Source: Polaribacter sp.
Lineage (GTDB): Bacteria > Bacteroidota > Bacteroidia > Flavobacteriales > Flavobacteriaceae
Assembly: GCA_018663625.1 (NCBI GenBank)
Contig: JABJPX010000038.1
Coordinates: forward strand, 124,001 to 188,000
Direction: 5' to 3'
Length of the DNA stretch: 64,000 bases
A program made the position numbers and the translations under genes. How positions within the stretch are numbered: position 1 is the first letter of the stretch; each line of letters opens with the position of its first letter. Below, in pieces: positions 25,844-35,173 of the stretch. The notes under the pieces are model-generated. The model was given only the letters and a program-made list of their open reading frames with translations, was not told the DNA's origin and ran no database searches.

Positions 25844-26800
25844 TTATTTTTTTCTTGATATTACTTTTTTAACGGCTGTAACTACAGCATCCGCATCCAA
25901 TCCGTATTTTTTCATCAATTGCTCTGGGGTTCCAGATTCACCAAAAGTATCATTGGTTGCAATAAATTCTTGTGGAGTAGGGGTGTTAAGTGCTAATGTT
26001 CTCGCAACACTTTCTCCCAAACCACCTAGTTTATTATGTTCTTCAGCAGTTACAACACAACCTGTTTTAGCTACAGACTTTAGAATAATGTCTTCATCCA
26101 AAGGTTTGATGGTGTGAATATTGATCACTTCGACAGAAATTCCTTCCGCTTCTAATTGTTCCGCTGCTTGTAAAGATTCCCAAACTAAGTGCCCAGTTGC
26201 AACAATGGTTACGTCTGTTCCTTCAGTTAATTGAATTCCTTTTCCAACAACAAACTTTTCATCCGCTGGCATAAAAACCGGCACTTTTGGTCTCCCAAAA
26301 CGTAAATAAACAGGGCCGTCATGGTCTGCAATGGCAATGGTAGCTGCTTTTGTTTGATTGTAATCACAAGTATTAATAACTGTCATTCCAGGCAACATTT
26401 TCATCAATCCAATATCTTCTAAAATTTGATGTGTCGCACCGTCTTCTCCCAAGGTTAAACCTGCATGAGAGGCACAAATTTTTACATTTTTGTCTGAATA
26501 TGAAACTGATTGACGAATTTGATCATACACACGACCCGTTGTAAAATTCGCAAAAGTCCCTGTAAAAGGTATTTTACCTCCAATTGTTAAACCCGCTGCT
26601 ATTCCAATCATATTTGCTTCAGCAATCCCAATTTGAAAAAATCTTTCTGGATTCTCTTTGATAAATTGGTCCATTTTTAAAGAACCAATTAAATCGGCAC
26701 ATAGCGCAACTACATTAGGGTTTGTTCTACCTAATTCTGTTAAACCATCTCCAAAACCAGATCTAGTATCTTTTTTTTCTGTATAGGTGTATTTTTTCAT
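25844..26800 (-). CDS. Transketolase, C-terminal subunit
   Basis: 318 residues, equal to the pyrimidine-binding and C-terminal domains of a transketolase. The ThDP-activating Glu is in IGIAEANMIGIAAG; SHAGLTLGEDGATHQ and RFGRPKVPVF follow. The N-terminal (PP-binding) half needed for a two-subunit transketolase is not adjacent: the gene upstream is Maf. It must be elsewhere in the genome, or the enzyme is incomplete. Function as transketolase is family knowledge; DXS-like enzymes share this half but have other motifs. Confidence 0.85.
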   Translation of the reverse strand: MKKYTYTEKKDTRSGFGDGLTELGRTNPNVVALCADLIGSLKMDQFIKENPERFFQIGIAEANMIGIAAGLTIGGKIPFTGTFANFTTGRVYDQIRQSVSYSDKNVKICASHAGLTLGEDGATHQILEDIGLMKMLPGMTVINTCDYNQTKAATIAIADHDGPVYLRFGRPKVPVFMPADEKFVVGKGIQLTEGTDVTIVATGHLVWESLQAAEQLEAEGISVEVINIHTIKPLDEDIILKSVAKTGCVVTAEEHNKLGGLGESVARTLALNTPTPQEFIATNDTFGESGTPEQLMKKYGLDADAVVTAVKKVISRKK

Positions 26801-26949
26801 TATAAGAATGTGTGTTGTTAAATTTGTGTAAAAATAAACTTTTATTTCTCTTTAAGAAAAAAAAAAGAGAGAATACAACCAAGACTTTCATATATTATGT
26901 TAAAAAGTTTGTAAAAATTTTTCGGAAGATCAAATAGGAGCGATACAAT

Positions 26950-27528
26950 TTATAATTTCATTAACGAGTCATAGAGTTTATGAACTGGTAACCCCACTAC
27001 ATTAAAAAAACTACCTTCTATTTTTTCAATAGCAATAAAACCAATCCATTCCTGAATTCCATAGGCGCCTGCCTTGTCAAAAGGTTTGTAATTCTCGATA
27101 TAGTAATTGATTTCTTCGTCAGAAATTTCTTTAAAATATACTACGGTACTATCATTTACAATTTTCTGATAATGGTTGCTTTTTATTGAAATAGAAGTCA
27201 TTACTTCATGTTTTTTACCCGAGAGCGCTCTTAGCATCTTAAAAGCATCCTGCTTGTCTTTGGGTTTTCCTAAAGCTTTTCCTTCGAGCCAAACAATAGT
27301 ATCCGAGGTAATCAGTACATCGTTTTCTTTTAAGTTGGTAAAGGATTTAGATTTTAAATCAGCTAAATAATCAGTTATTGCGAGTCCTTTTAGTGAAGCT
27401 GGATATATTTCTTCTACATCTTTTAATTGAATGGTAAAAGCAATGTCTAAATCTTTGAAGAATTGATGTCTTCTTGGAGATCCAGAAGCCAAAATAATAT
27501 GGCGATTTTTTAATTTTTCTCGTAACAT
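26950..27528 (-). CDS. maf: Maf-family nucleotide pyrophosphatase
   Basis: 192 residues from the ATG at 27528 (MLREKLKNRHIILASGSPRRHQFF). A longer frame from 27591 would add 21 residues lacking family similarity. ASGSPRR near the N-terminus, SDTIVWLEGKALGKPKD, and the Glu-rich later motif KAGAYGIQEWIGF are the Maf signature. These enzymes hydrolyse dTTP/UTP or modified NTPs as a house-cleaning step. smpB lies 28 bp upstream. Confidence 0.9.
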   Translation of the reverse strand: MLREKLKNRHIILASGSPRRHQFFKDLDIAFTIQLKDVEEIYPASLKGLAITDYLADLKSKSFTNLKENDVLITSDTIVWLEGKALGKPKDKQDAFKMLRALSGKKHEVMTSISIKSNHYQKIVNDSTVVYFKEISDEEINYYIENYKPFDKAGAYGIQEWIGFIAIEKIEGSFFNVVGLPVHKLYDSLMKL

Positions 27529-27556
27529 GTATCTGCTTTTAGACTCTCTTATACAT

Positions 27557-28021
27557 CTAATTGAAGTTCTTTTTAATTCTGGCCAAATCACGTTTATTAT
27601 CTCGATCTTTTAAAACTTCGCGCTTGTCATGGATTTGTTTTCCTTTTGCCAAAGCAATCTCCAATTTCGCAAAACCACGCTCATTAATAAACAAACGCAA
27701 GGGAACAATCGTATTTCCTTTTGCTTCCACATCTTTTCTAAGGTTTTTAAGTTCACGCTTATTCAACAGGAGCTTCCGCTCACTTTTTGGCATATGATTG
27801 AATTGATGTCCAAAAATATATTCTTCAATATACATATTGACCACAAACAATTCTCCTCGCTCATTAAACTCGCAAAAACTCTCCGTAATTCTGGCTTTGC
27901 TAAGTCGGATCGATTTTATTTCAGTACCCGTTAATTGAATTCCGGCAACTAATTTGTCGAGAATTTCATATTCGAAACGTGCCTTTTTATTTTGAATGTT
28001 GATGTTTTTCTGAACAGTCAT
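27557..28021 (-). CDS. smpB: SsrA-binding protein
   Basis: 154 residues. SmpB binds tmRNA and brings it to stalled ribosomes for trans-translation. Contains NIQNKKARFEYEILDKLVAGIQLTGTEIKSIR, the SEIKSIR-type core, and the ending ALAKGKQIHDKREVLKDRDNKRDLARIKK with the basic C-terminal tail that reads the mRNA channel. No ssrA gene is seen in the window. Operon with maf is likely. Confidence 0.95.
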   Translation of the reverse strand: MTVQKNINIQNKKARFEYEILDKLVAGIQLTGTEIKSIRLSKARITESFCEFNERGELFVVNMYIEEYIFGHQFNHMPKSERKLLLNKRELKNLRKDVEAKGNTIVPLRLFINERGFAKLEIALAKGKQIHDKREVLKDRDNKRDLARIKKNFN

Positions 28022-28148
28022 TGACTGGATTTTAGAATCGTTATTGCTCGTAAATGCCCTTTACTTCTTTAAGGGGAAATCAAGAACCAATTTTTAACAA
28101 ATATACAGTTTTGATTAAGATTAAGATGTGTAATTTAGCAGCCAATTT

Positions 28149-28916
28149 ATGCTTAAATACACCTCAATGCTCGTGCGCTTTTTTTTTCTAATTACATTCA
28201 CACTTTTTATTTCTTGTGTAAAGAAGGAAAACCCACTTACTGCGCAACAAATTGTGGATAAAACCTTGCTTCATTCGGGGGCAGATAAAGTGGGAAATAC
28301 TCAAATAAGGTTTCAATTTAGAGATAAAAAATATGCCGCAATTCGGAAAAATGGGAAATTTCTTTTAGAAAGAACAGCTCACAATGCTACGTCTACTGTT
28401 AGAGATGTCCTATCCAATGAGGGGTTTACGCGTTTTAAAGATGGTGTACCCATTAAAGTAGTAGATTCTGTGAACGTAAAATATCAAAATTCGATTAATT
28501 CTGTTCACTATTTTTCTGTGTTGCCATATGGATTGAATGACAAAGCAGTACAAAAGAAACTATTGCCCTCATCTGTTGTTGCAGGAAAGGATTATTACAA
28601 GATTATGATAACATTTTCGGAAGACGGTGGTGGAGAAGATTTTGAGGATGTCTTTGTATATTGGGTCGGAAAAGAAGATTTTTTAATCGATTATTTGGCC
28701 TATTCTTTTCATACAAATGGAGGTGGAAAACGTTTTCGAGTTCTAAAGGAACAATGTAGCAAAAACGGAATTCGATTTGTAGACTATCACAACTACCAAC
28801 CGATAAATTCAGAAACGCCATTGATCGATTTGGATGTTTCTTTTGATAAAAAGCAATTGAAAAAAGTATCAGAAATTATTTTAGAAAATATTGAAGTAAC
28901 TCTTTTAAAAGATTAA
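28149..28916 (+). CDS. Lipoprotein, DUF6503-like
   Basis: 255 residues. Signal peptide and lipobox ending LFISC; the ATG at 28149 gives a slightly long signal, the ATG at 28167 (MLVRFFF) a better-sized one. The conserved part resembles a Bacteroidota family of secreted proteins (DUF6503) with RFQFRDKKYAAIRKNGKFLLERT and a mixed alpha-beta fold. Function unknown. The SAM methyltransferase starts 1 base after its stop. Confidence 0.72.
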   Translation: MLKYTSMLVRFFFLITFTLFISCVKKENPLTAQQIVDKTLLHSGADKVGNTQIRFQFRDKKYAAIRKNGKFLLERTAHNATSTVRDVLSNEGFTRFKDGVPIKVVDSVNVKYQNSINSVHYFSVLPYGLNDKAVQKKLLPSSVVAGKDYYKIMITFSEDGGGEDFEDVFVYWVGKEDFLIDYLAYSFHTNGGGKRFRVLKEQCSKNGIRFVDYHNYQPINSETPLIDLDVSFDKKQLKKVSEIILENIEVTLLKD

Positions 28917-28917
28917 A

Positions 28918-29739
28918 ATGAGCAAAAAGCAACTCATTAGTACCGCACTAAACGATTTTTATAACAAAGCTTCCGAAGAAACACGCTTAGACAGTGGTAT
29001 GGGTTTTTTTGAATTTGAACGAATCAAGTCGCTTATTGAAAGACATCTTTCCAAAACCAATGCAACTATTATTGATGTTGGAGGCGGTACCGGGAAGTAC
29101 AGTGAATGGTTGGCGCAAATGGGGCACGATGTTCATATGATAGAACCTGTTGAAAAACACATTAAATTGGCGCAAAAGCGTGCTCAGCAATTAAAGAATC
29201 CCTTTTCAGTAACTTTGGGGGAATCGCGAAATCTCGAACTTAAAAATGAGGTGGCTGATTTGGTTATTTTACACGGACCATTGTATCACCTTCAAAAAAA
29301 AGAAGATCGATTGAAAACCATTCAGGAAGCAAAAAGAGTATTGAAAAAAGGAGGGATAGTTTTAGGTTTTGCTATCAATTCGTCTGCATCAACAGTTGCA
29401 GGATTAATGCAAGGTTTGGTGCATAAAAAACCTTTTTTTGAAATGTGTAAGACAGAATTAACTACTGGTGTTCACAATCCACCAAAGGAATTTCCTTGGT
29501 TGTTGTCCGATGGTTTTTATCACAAACCAAAACAATTAAAGAAAGAATTCACTTCTCAGGGTTTAGAGATTGTCAATTTATTTGCGGTCGAAGGGATGAT
29601 TTGGTTGGACAATGAATACTTTGCAAATATGTTAAATCTTCAAAAGAAAAAAACATTATTGGCGCTCTTAGAAGTCACTGAAAAAGACGAATCTGTTTTG
29701 TCTTTTAGTCCACACATGATGTTGGTTGCAAAAAAGTAA
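28918..29739 (+). CDS. SAM-dependent class I methyltransferase
   Basis: 273 residues. Rossmann SAM-binding motif I is IIDVGGGTGKYSEWLAQ (about 57-73), motif II includes HMIEPVEKHIK, and post-I LVILHGPLYHL. No specificity-defining insertion is seen; small-molecule methylation is typical. Follows the lipoprotein by 1 base, so an operon, but without a clear functional link. Confidence 0.85.
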   Translation: MSKKQLISTALNDFYNKASEETRLDSGMGFFEFERIKSLIERHLSKTNATIIDVGGGTGKYSEWLAQMGHDVHMIEPVEKHIKLAQKRAQQLKNPFSVTLGESRNLELKNEVADLVILHGPLYHLQKKEDRLKTIQEAKRVLKKGGIVLGFAINSSASTVAGLMQGLVHKKPFFEMCKTELTTGVHNPPKEFPWLLSDGFYHKPKQLKKEFTSQGLEIVNLFAVEGMIWLDNEYFANMLNLQKKKTLLALLEVTEKDESVLSFSPHMMLVAKK

Positions 29740-29741
29740 AC

Positions 29742-30239
29742 TTATTCTAGAATTTCGATACGACTTTTCTTTTTAGATCCTACAATTGTAACAATGTAGA
29801 GGCTTGCATTGTCGTCGTCGTTCATGTTTTTGTATTTTGCTTCACCTAAGATTTTATTTGCAAAAACAGGTGTTGTATTGCTATGACCAACAATTAATAT
29901 TGTTTTTCCTTTTGTAGCTGCAGCAAATTCTTCCGTATACATCTTTCTAGGGTCGTAGTATTGAATCGGGAGTTTCTTTTGCTTTGCAGTTGGTGTAGCA
30001 GTTTGTATCGTTCTATTGTATTTTGTTGAATAGATGGCCTCTAGATCTATATTTTTAAAATAAGTTCCCCAATTTGCAGCCCTTTCTTTTCCCGCATCGT
30101 TTAAATTTGGGTTGCGGTTGGTTGCATCTGTTCTTACTTTTTCTGCATGACGTATTAAATAATAGGTCGTTGTTTCTTCAGTAGTACATGAAAATAGCGC
30201 GGTAAAAACAAAAAGAAGAAGGAGTGTGTATTTTTTCAT
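29742..30239 (-). CDS. Histidine-phosphatase (SixA/PGM-like) lipoprotein
   Basis: 165 residues. Lipobox near residue 18 (LFSCTTEE), so it should be on the periplasmic side. Phosphatase motif YYLIRHAEKVR (RHG variant RHAE), a second catalytic His in IVGHSNTTPV. A SixA-like or alpha-ribazole phosphatase-like enzyme; the substrate is unknown. Convergent with the methyltransferase gene (2 bp apart). Confidence 0.85.
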   Translation of the reverse strand: MKKYTLLLLFVFTALFSCTTEETTTYYLIRHAEKVRTDATNRNPNLNDAGKERAANWGTYFKNIDLEAIYSTKYNRTIQTATPTAKQKKLPIQYYDPRKMYTEEFAAATKGKTILIVGHSNTTPVFANKILGEAKYKNMNDDDNASLYIVTIVGSKKKSRIEILE

Positions 30240-30275
30240 GAGTAGTATTTTATATTACAAATATACGTAAAACCA

Positions 30276-30308
30276 AAAAAGTGATGTCTTTACATAACAT
30301 CACTTTTT
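30276..30308 (-). terminator. Terminator after clpB
   Basis: 12-bp stem AAAAAGTGATGT (30276-30287) with ACATCACTTTTT (30297-30308), 9-base loop. On the minus strand the stem runs into T6. Confidence 0.82.
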
Positions 30309-30328
30309 ATAGTTCATCTAAACTCAAA

Positions 30329-32938
30329 TTATAAATTTTTCACCAAATCAGATTGATTTCTAAAAACGAGTTTATCATCAAAACAATCTAATAAAATAAT
30401 ACCATCAGTTGTTATTTTTCCTGATAATATATCTTTCGAAAGCGTATTAAGTACTTCTTTTTGAAGCACTCTTTTTACTGGTCTCGCACCAAACTCTGGT
30501 TGGTACCCTTTCATTGCTAGGTAGGTAATTGCTTCGTCTGTAGCATCTATTGTGATTTTCTGTTGGTCAATCCTTTTTTTCAATTCTTCAATTTGTAATT
30601 TTACAATTTGAAAAATAGCAGATTTATTCAAGGGACTAAATAGTATGATATCATCAATTCTGTTCAAAAATTCGGGTCTTACAGTCTGTTTTAAAAGTCC
30701 TAGTACTTCAATTTTAGCAGCCTCGGAAACCACAGCTGGGTCTGCTTTTGAAACTTCAAATTTCTCTTGAATAATCGTACTTCCCAGATTCGATGTCATA
30801 ATTATGATGGTGTTTTTAAAATCGGCAACACGACCTTTAGTATCGGTTAATCTTCCTTCATCTAGCACCTGCAATAAAATATTAAAAGTGTCTGAGTGTG
30901 CCTTTTCAATTTCATCTAATAACACTACAGAATAAGGTCTTCTTCGAACAGCTTCTGTTAGTTGCCCCCCTTCATCATATCCAATATAACCAGGAGGCGC
31001 TCCCACCAATCTACTCACAGAATGACGTTCTTGGTATTCGCTCATATCGATTCTTGTCATTGCATTTTCATCATCAAATAAATAGGCTGCCAAAGCTTTT
31101 GCCAATGCTGTTTTTCCAACACCAGTTGTTCCTAAAAATAAGAAGCTTCCAATGGGTTTATCTGGGTTTTGCAATCCAGCTTTAGATCTTCTAACAGCGT
31201 CGGAAACAGCAACTATTGCTTCCTCTTGACCTACGATTCTTTTACGCAACTCATCTTCTAAATGCAATAATTTTTCACGTTCGGATTGAATCATTTTTTT
31301 AACTGGAATTCCGGTCCATTTACCTACAACTTCTGCAATATCATCTAAAGTAACTTCTTCTTTAATTAATGAGTCTTCAGATTGGTTTTCTAGTAAATAG
31401 TCTTGTAGCGCTTCTAATTTGTCTTGAGCTTCTTTAATTTTGCCATACCTAATTTCTGCAACTTTTCCATAATTTCCTTCGCGGGCCGCTTTTTCAGCCT
31501 CAATTTTAAAGTTTTCAATCGATAATTTTACATTTTGAATATTGTCTACAACTTCTTTTTCAGATTTCCATTTTGCATTAATCTCGTTTCGTTCTTCTTT
31601 AAAATTCCCTAATTCAGATCGCAAACCTTTCAACTTTGTTTCGTCTTTTTCACGTTTAATTGCTTCAACTTCAATTTCTAATTGCATTATTTTACGATCT
31701 AAAATATCTAATTCTTCTGGTTTAGAGTTAATTTCCATTCGCAATTTAGAAGCAGCCTCGTCTATTAAATCAATTGCTTTGTCTGGTAAAAACCGATTGG
31801 TAATATATCTTTGCGATAATGTTACAGCACCAATAATTGCTTCATCTTTTATGCGAACTTTATGGTGTGTTTCATATTTTTCTTTAATTCCGCGTAAAAT
31901 AGAAATTGCACTTTCTGTATCGGGCTCATCAACTAGAATCTTTTGAAAACGTCTTTCTAGTGCTTTGTCTTTTTCAAAATGTTTCTGATATTCGTCTAAA
32001 GTAGTTGCACCAATTGCACGTAATTCTCCACGAGCCAAAGCAGGTTTTAAAATGTTAGCGGCATCCATAGCCCCATTTCCACCACCTGCGCCTACCAGTG
32101 TGTGAATTTCATCAATAAATAAAACAATATCTCCATTGGAAGTGGTGACTTCTTTAATGACTGATTTTAAGCGTTCTTCAAACTCTCCTTTGTATTTTGC
32201 GCCCGCAATTAAGGCTCCCATATCCAAAGAAAAAATAAGTTTGTCTTTTAGATTTTCTGGAACGTCTCCATCTACAATTCTATGCGCTAACCCTTCCGCA
32301 ATCGCCGTTTTACCGGTACCGGGCTCTCCAACTAAAATAGGATTGTTCTTGGTTCTACGAGAAAGAATTTGAAGCAATCGCCTTATTTCATCATCTCTAC
32401 CAATTACGGGGTCTAACATATTGTCTTTCGCTAACTGATTTAAATTTTTTCCATATTTACTTAAAGAATTGTAGGTTTCCTCTGCATTTTGTGATGTTAC
32501 TCTTTCACCTTTTCTTAGCTCATTAATACAATGCTCTAAACCTTTTTCAGTAGCTCCTAAATCTTTTAAAATTTGTGATATTGTACTTTTTGATTTAAAA
32601 ATACCTAGAATCAAATGTTCGATGGAAATAAATTCATCTTTCATTTTTTTAGCAATTACAGCAGCTTCCGTTAAACTTTTGCTTGCGATTCTTGAAAGTA
32701 ATAAATCAGCACCCGATACTTTAGGTAAACTTTCTAAATGTTTATCTAAAGTCTGAATTACAATGGCGATGTTTATATCTAATTTCTTAAGGATAAAAGG
32801 AAGTACATTCTCATCAACTTGTGTCAATGCTTTAAAAATATGCTCATTTTCTATCTGATTATGCCCAAATACTTGTGCAATTTCTTGAGCCAATTGTATG
32901 GTTTCCTGTGCTTTGGTGGTATAATTATTAAAATTCAT
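30329..32938 (-). CDS. clpB: ATP-dependent disaggregase ClpB
   Basis: 869 residues. N-domain double repeat (1-150), NBD1 with Walker A GEPGTGKT (204-211) and Walker B LFIDE (273-277), a coiled-coil middle domain (about 405-525), NBD2 with Walker A GTTGVGKT (603-610), and a C-terminal D2 small domain. ClpB works with DnaK to pull proteins out of aggregates. No DnaK/DnaJ in the window. Upstream A/T-rich region carries no obvious heat-shock sigma-32 or CIRCE site. Confidence 0.96.
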   Translation of the reverse strand: MNFNNYTTKAQETIQLAQEIAQVFGHNQIENEHIFKALTQVDENVLPFILKKLDINIAIVIQTLDKHLESLPKVSGADLLLSRIASKSLTEAAVIAKKMKDEFISIEHLILGIFKSKSTISQILKDLGATEKGLEHCINELRKGERVTSQNAEETYNSLSKYGKNLNQLAKDNMLDPVIGRDDEIRRLLQILSRRTKNNPILVGEPGTGKTAIAEGLAHRIVDGDVPENLKDKLIFSLDMGALIAGAKYKGEFEERLKSVIKEVTTSNGDIVLFIDEIHTLVGAGGGNGAMDAANILKPALARGELRAIGATTLDEYQKHFEKDKALERRFQKILVDEPDTESAISILRGIKEKYETHHKVRIKDEAIIGAVTLSQRYITNRFLPDKAIDLIDEAASKLRMEINSKPEELDILDRKIMQLEIEVEAIKREKDETKLKGLRSELGNFKEERNEINAKWKSEKEVVDNIQNVKLSIENFKIEAEKAAREGNYGKVAEIRYGKIKEAQDKLEALQDYLLENQSEDSLIKEEVTLDDIAEVVGKWTGIPVKKMIQSEREKLLHLEDELRKRIVGQEEAIVAVSDAVRRSKAGLQNPDKPIGSFLFLGTTGVGKTALAKALAAYLFDDENAMTRIDMSEYQERHSVSRLVGAPPGYIGYDEGGQLTEAVRRRPYSVVLLDEIEKAHSDTFNILLQVLDEGRLTDTKGRVADFKNTIIIMTSNLGSTIIQEKFEVSKADPAVVSEAAKIEVLGLLKQTVRPEFLNRIDDIILFSPLNKSAIFQIVKLQIEELKKRIDQQKITIDATDEAITYLAMKGYQPEFGARPVKRVLQKEVLNTLSKDILSGKITTDGIILLDCFDDKLVFRNQSDLVKNL

Positions 32939-33049
32939 TTTTTTTATTTTTTTAATTCCTTATTTTCTCTTTTGCAATTCTAATACCATTTGATAAACTC
33001 ATTATAATCAAGTCATTTTGTCTTGTTATCTCTTATTTTCACTGACTTT

Positions 33050-33077
33050 TTGACTTAAAAAAAGTTCCCTACATTTG
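33050..33077 (+). promoter_or_regulatory. Bacteroidota promoter of ytxJ: TTG-N17-TACATTTG
   Basis: A -33 TTG (33050-33052) and a -7 TACATTTG (33070-33077) with 17 bases between, in the canonical range. It lies about 30 bases upstream of the ATG at 33107. Confidence 0.65.
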
Positions 33078-33106
33078 CAGTGAATTTGATAATAAAAAAA
33101 GGAAAT

Positions 33107-33502
33107 ATGGGATTGTTTGAGGGAGTTTTTAAGAGTAATAAAAAAGAAAAAGGAGTTGCAGAAACATTTATCAATTGGATTCCGCTCACAAATTTAGAGC
33201 AATTAGCAACCATTAAATCAGAATCTGAAACTGAATTTGTACTTATTTTTAAGCATTCAACTCGATGTGGAATTAGCAGAATGGTCATCAAACAATTCGA
33301 AAACCTTTTTACAGCGGAAATGAAGAAACTAAAAGTGTACTATTTAGATCTTTTAAACCATCGGAATATATCGGATGAAATAGGATATTCTTTCCAAGTT
33401 GTCCATCAATCTCCTCAATTAATAGTAGTTCGAAATGGAGTTACTGTTGCTCATTCTTCGCATAATGAGATCATAGAAATAAATTTAACAAAATTTCAGT
33501 AG
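33107..33502 (+). CDS. ytxJ: Bacillithiol-system redox protein YtxJ (BrxC-like)
   Basis: 131 residues from ATG 33107 (MGLFEGVFKSNKKEKG). Thioredoxin fold with the monothiol motif TRCGIS (Cys near residue 56). In Firmicutes, BrxC/YtxJ reduces bacillithiol mixed disulfides; presence here suggests a bacillithiol-type thiol pool, as reported for several Bacteroidota. A longer frame from 33080 adds 9 residues and is not supported by the promoter spacing. Confidence 0.88.
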   Translation: MGLFEGVFKSNKKEKGVAETFINWIPLTNLEQLATIKSESETEFVLIFKHSTRCGISRMVIKQFENLFTAEMKKLKVYYLDLLNHRNISDEIGYSFQVVHQSPQLIVVRNGVTVAHSSHNEIIEINLTKFQ

Positions 33503-33533
33503 GCTAAAGTAGTGAAAAACCTATTTTAAGTCT

Positions 33534-33541
33534 TATTTTTG
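33534..33541 (+). promoter_or_regulatory. -7 element TATTTTTG overlapping an earlier in-frame TTG
   Basis: The box covers the first possible TTG of the helicase frame (33539), so translation should start downstream, at TTG 33563. Confidence 0.5.
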
Positions 33542-33562
33542 TATTTCAAAATTTTTAAAATC

Positions 33563-35113
33563 TTGGCAGAAATTAGCACGTTAAAGAATACCTCAGGAAA
33601 AGAATTATATAATTATCAGGAAGATGCCATCACGGAAATCTTTCAACGATTTGATAATGCGGGTGATGATTACCACTTGTTATATCAACTTCCAACGGGA
33701 GGTGGTAAAACGGTAATTTTTTCTGAAATTGTAAGACGTTATATTTCTAAGTATAAGAAAAAAGTTTTAGTCTTAACGCACCGAATAGAATTGAGTAAGC
33801 AAACCTCAAACATGCTTAGCGAGTTTGGAGTTGAAAATAAAATCATTAACAGTACCGCTCAACTAGATGATCAAGATAAATACGATTGTTTTGTTGCCAT
33901 GGTGGAGACTTTGAAAAATAGGTTGAATGACGAAAAACTTGACATTTCTGATATTGGTTTGGTCATTGTAGATGAGGCGCACTATAATTCTTTTACAAAG
34001 ATTTTTAAGTTTTTTGACAATTCCATTATATTGGGAGTTACGGCAACTCCATTGAGTTCTAACATCAAGTTACCAATGTATGAGAATTATCAAGAGTTAT
34101 TTGTTGGAGAAACCATTCAACATTTAATTGATAATCATTATTTGGCAAGTGTAAATTTGCATTCCTTTAATGTAGGATTAACGTCACTAGAAGTAGGTGC
34201 AAATGGAGATTATACCGTAAAATCTTCAGAAGATTTGTATACCAATTCAGACATGTTGAGTAAGCTTGTTGAAGCCTATGAAGCAACCTCTAAAGGAAAG
34301 AAAACACTGATCTTTAATAACGGAATTAATACTTCGATTCAAGTATATGAGGCTTTTAAAAAGGCGGGATATCCGATTGCACACCTAGACAATACGAATA
34401 CAAGAAAAGAGCGTGATTTTATTCTTACTTGGTTTAAGAAAACACCCAATGCCATTATTACTTCGGTAAGTATTTTAACGACGGGTTTTGATGAGCCTAC
34501 AATTGAGTCTATTATTTTAAATAGAGCAACAAAGTCATTGACATTATATTATCAGATGATTGGTCGTGGATCCAGAATTTTAGCAAATAAAAACTCGTTT
34601 AATGTAGTCGATTTAGGAAATAATTTCCATCGATTTGGTGCTTGGGGAGCTGATTTAGACTGGCAGAAAATGTTCAAGTCGCCTGATTATTATCTAGATG
34701 CTATTCTTTCTGATGAAGATATCGAAAGCACTTTTAGATATGAATTACCAACCAACATAAAAAAAGATTTTGAAAAATCTACTGATACTTATTTTGATGT
34801 TAAGTACGTGTATATTGATACCATTAGAAATGGTGAATCCTCAAAAAGAGTATTAGAAAAATCAATTGTGCATCATGCAAAAATGTGTATTGAAAACAGT
34901 GAAGATGTCTTTGATGCCTTAATTTTAGCTAAGAAAATAGGAGAGGAGATTGATAATCGCATTAACAGGTATGCAAAATGTATTTCAAAAAGTACACATA
35001 ATTTTGTCACTTGGTTAAAAGAGGATTATCGTAAAAAATTAAATGCCTACCTACGCGAAAATTTTGATAGAGATTTTGAAAAGATTCATGGGTATCCACC
35101 CATTGAGGAATAA
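33563..35113 (+). CDS. SF2 DEAD/DEAH helicase-like ATPase (Res-type)
   Basis: 516 residues from TTG 33563. RecA1: Walker A PTGGGKT (44-50), motif Ia TLHTHRIEL-type (LVLTHRIELSKQT), motif II DEAH (IVDEAHYNS), TATP. RecA2: FNNGINTS, SVSILTTGFDEP, and QMIGRGSRI. The C-terminal 130 residues have no known domain. Related to the Res subunit of type III restriction enzymes and to SSL2-like helicases, but no methylase gene is near. Likely a stand-alone DNA or RNA helicase conserved in Flavobacteriaceae. Confidence 0.83.
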   Translation: MAEISTLKNTSGKELYNYQEDAITEIFQRFDNAGDDYHLLYQLPTGGGKTVIFSEIVRRYISKYKKKVLVLTHRIELSKQTSNMLSEFGVENKIINSTAQLDDQDKYDCFVAMVETLKNRLNDEKLDISDIGLVIVDEAHYNSFTKIFKFFDNSIILGVTATPLSSNIKLPMYENYQELFVGETIQHLIDNHYLASVNLHSFNVGLTSLEVGANGDYTVKSSEDLYTNSDMLSKLVEAYEATSKGKKTLIFNNGINTSIQVYEAFKKAGYPIAHLDNTNTRKERDFILTWFKKTPNAIITSVSILTTGFDEPTIESIILNRATKSLTLYYQMIGRGSRILANKNSFNVVDLGNNFHRFGAWGADLDWQKMFKSPDYYLDAILSDEDIESTFRYELPTNIKKDFEKSTDTYFDVKYVYIDTIRNGESSKRVLEKSIVHHAKMCIENSEDVFDALILAKKIGEEIDNRINRYAKCISKSTHNFVTWLKEDYRKKLNAYLRENFDRDFEKIHGYPPIEE

Positions 35114-35120
35114 AATAATA

Positions 35121-35154
35121 AAAAAAAAGCGCTGTATATCAGCGCTTTTTTTTT
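35121..35154. terminator. Bidirectional terminator between helicase and fahA
   Basis: GC stem GCGCTG (35129-35134) with CAGCGC (35140-35145), 5-base loop, A8 on one flank and a T9 run on the other; it serves both converging genes. Confidence 0.88.
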
Positions 35155-35173
35155 GGAGTTTTTTTTTAAAAAC

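Noticed and set aside
33563..35113. Possible type III restriction enzyme (Res subunit)
   Set aside because: The helicase has the SF2 core but no methyltransferase (Mod) gene and no nuclease motif beside it; neighbours are ytxJ and fahA. A stand-alone helicase fits better.
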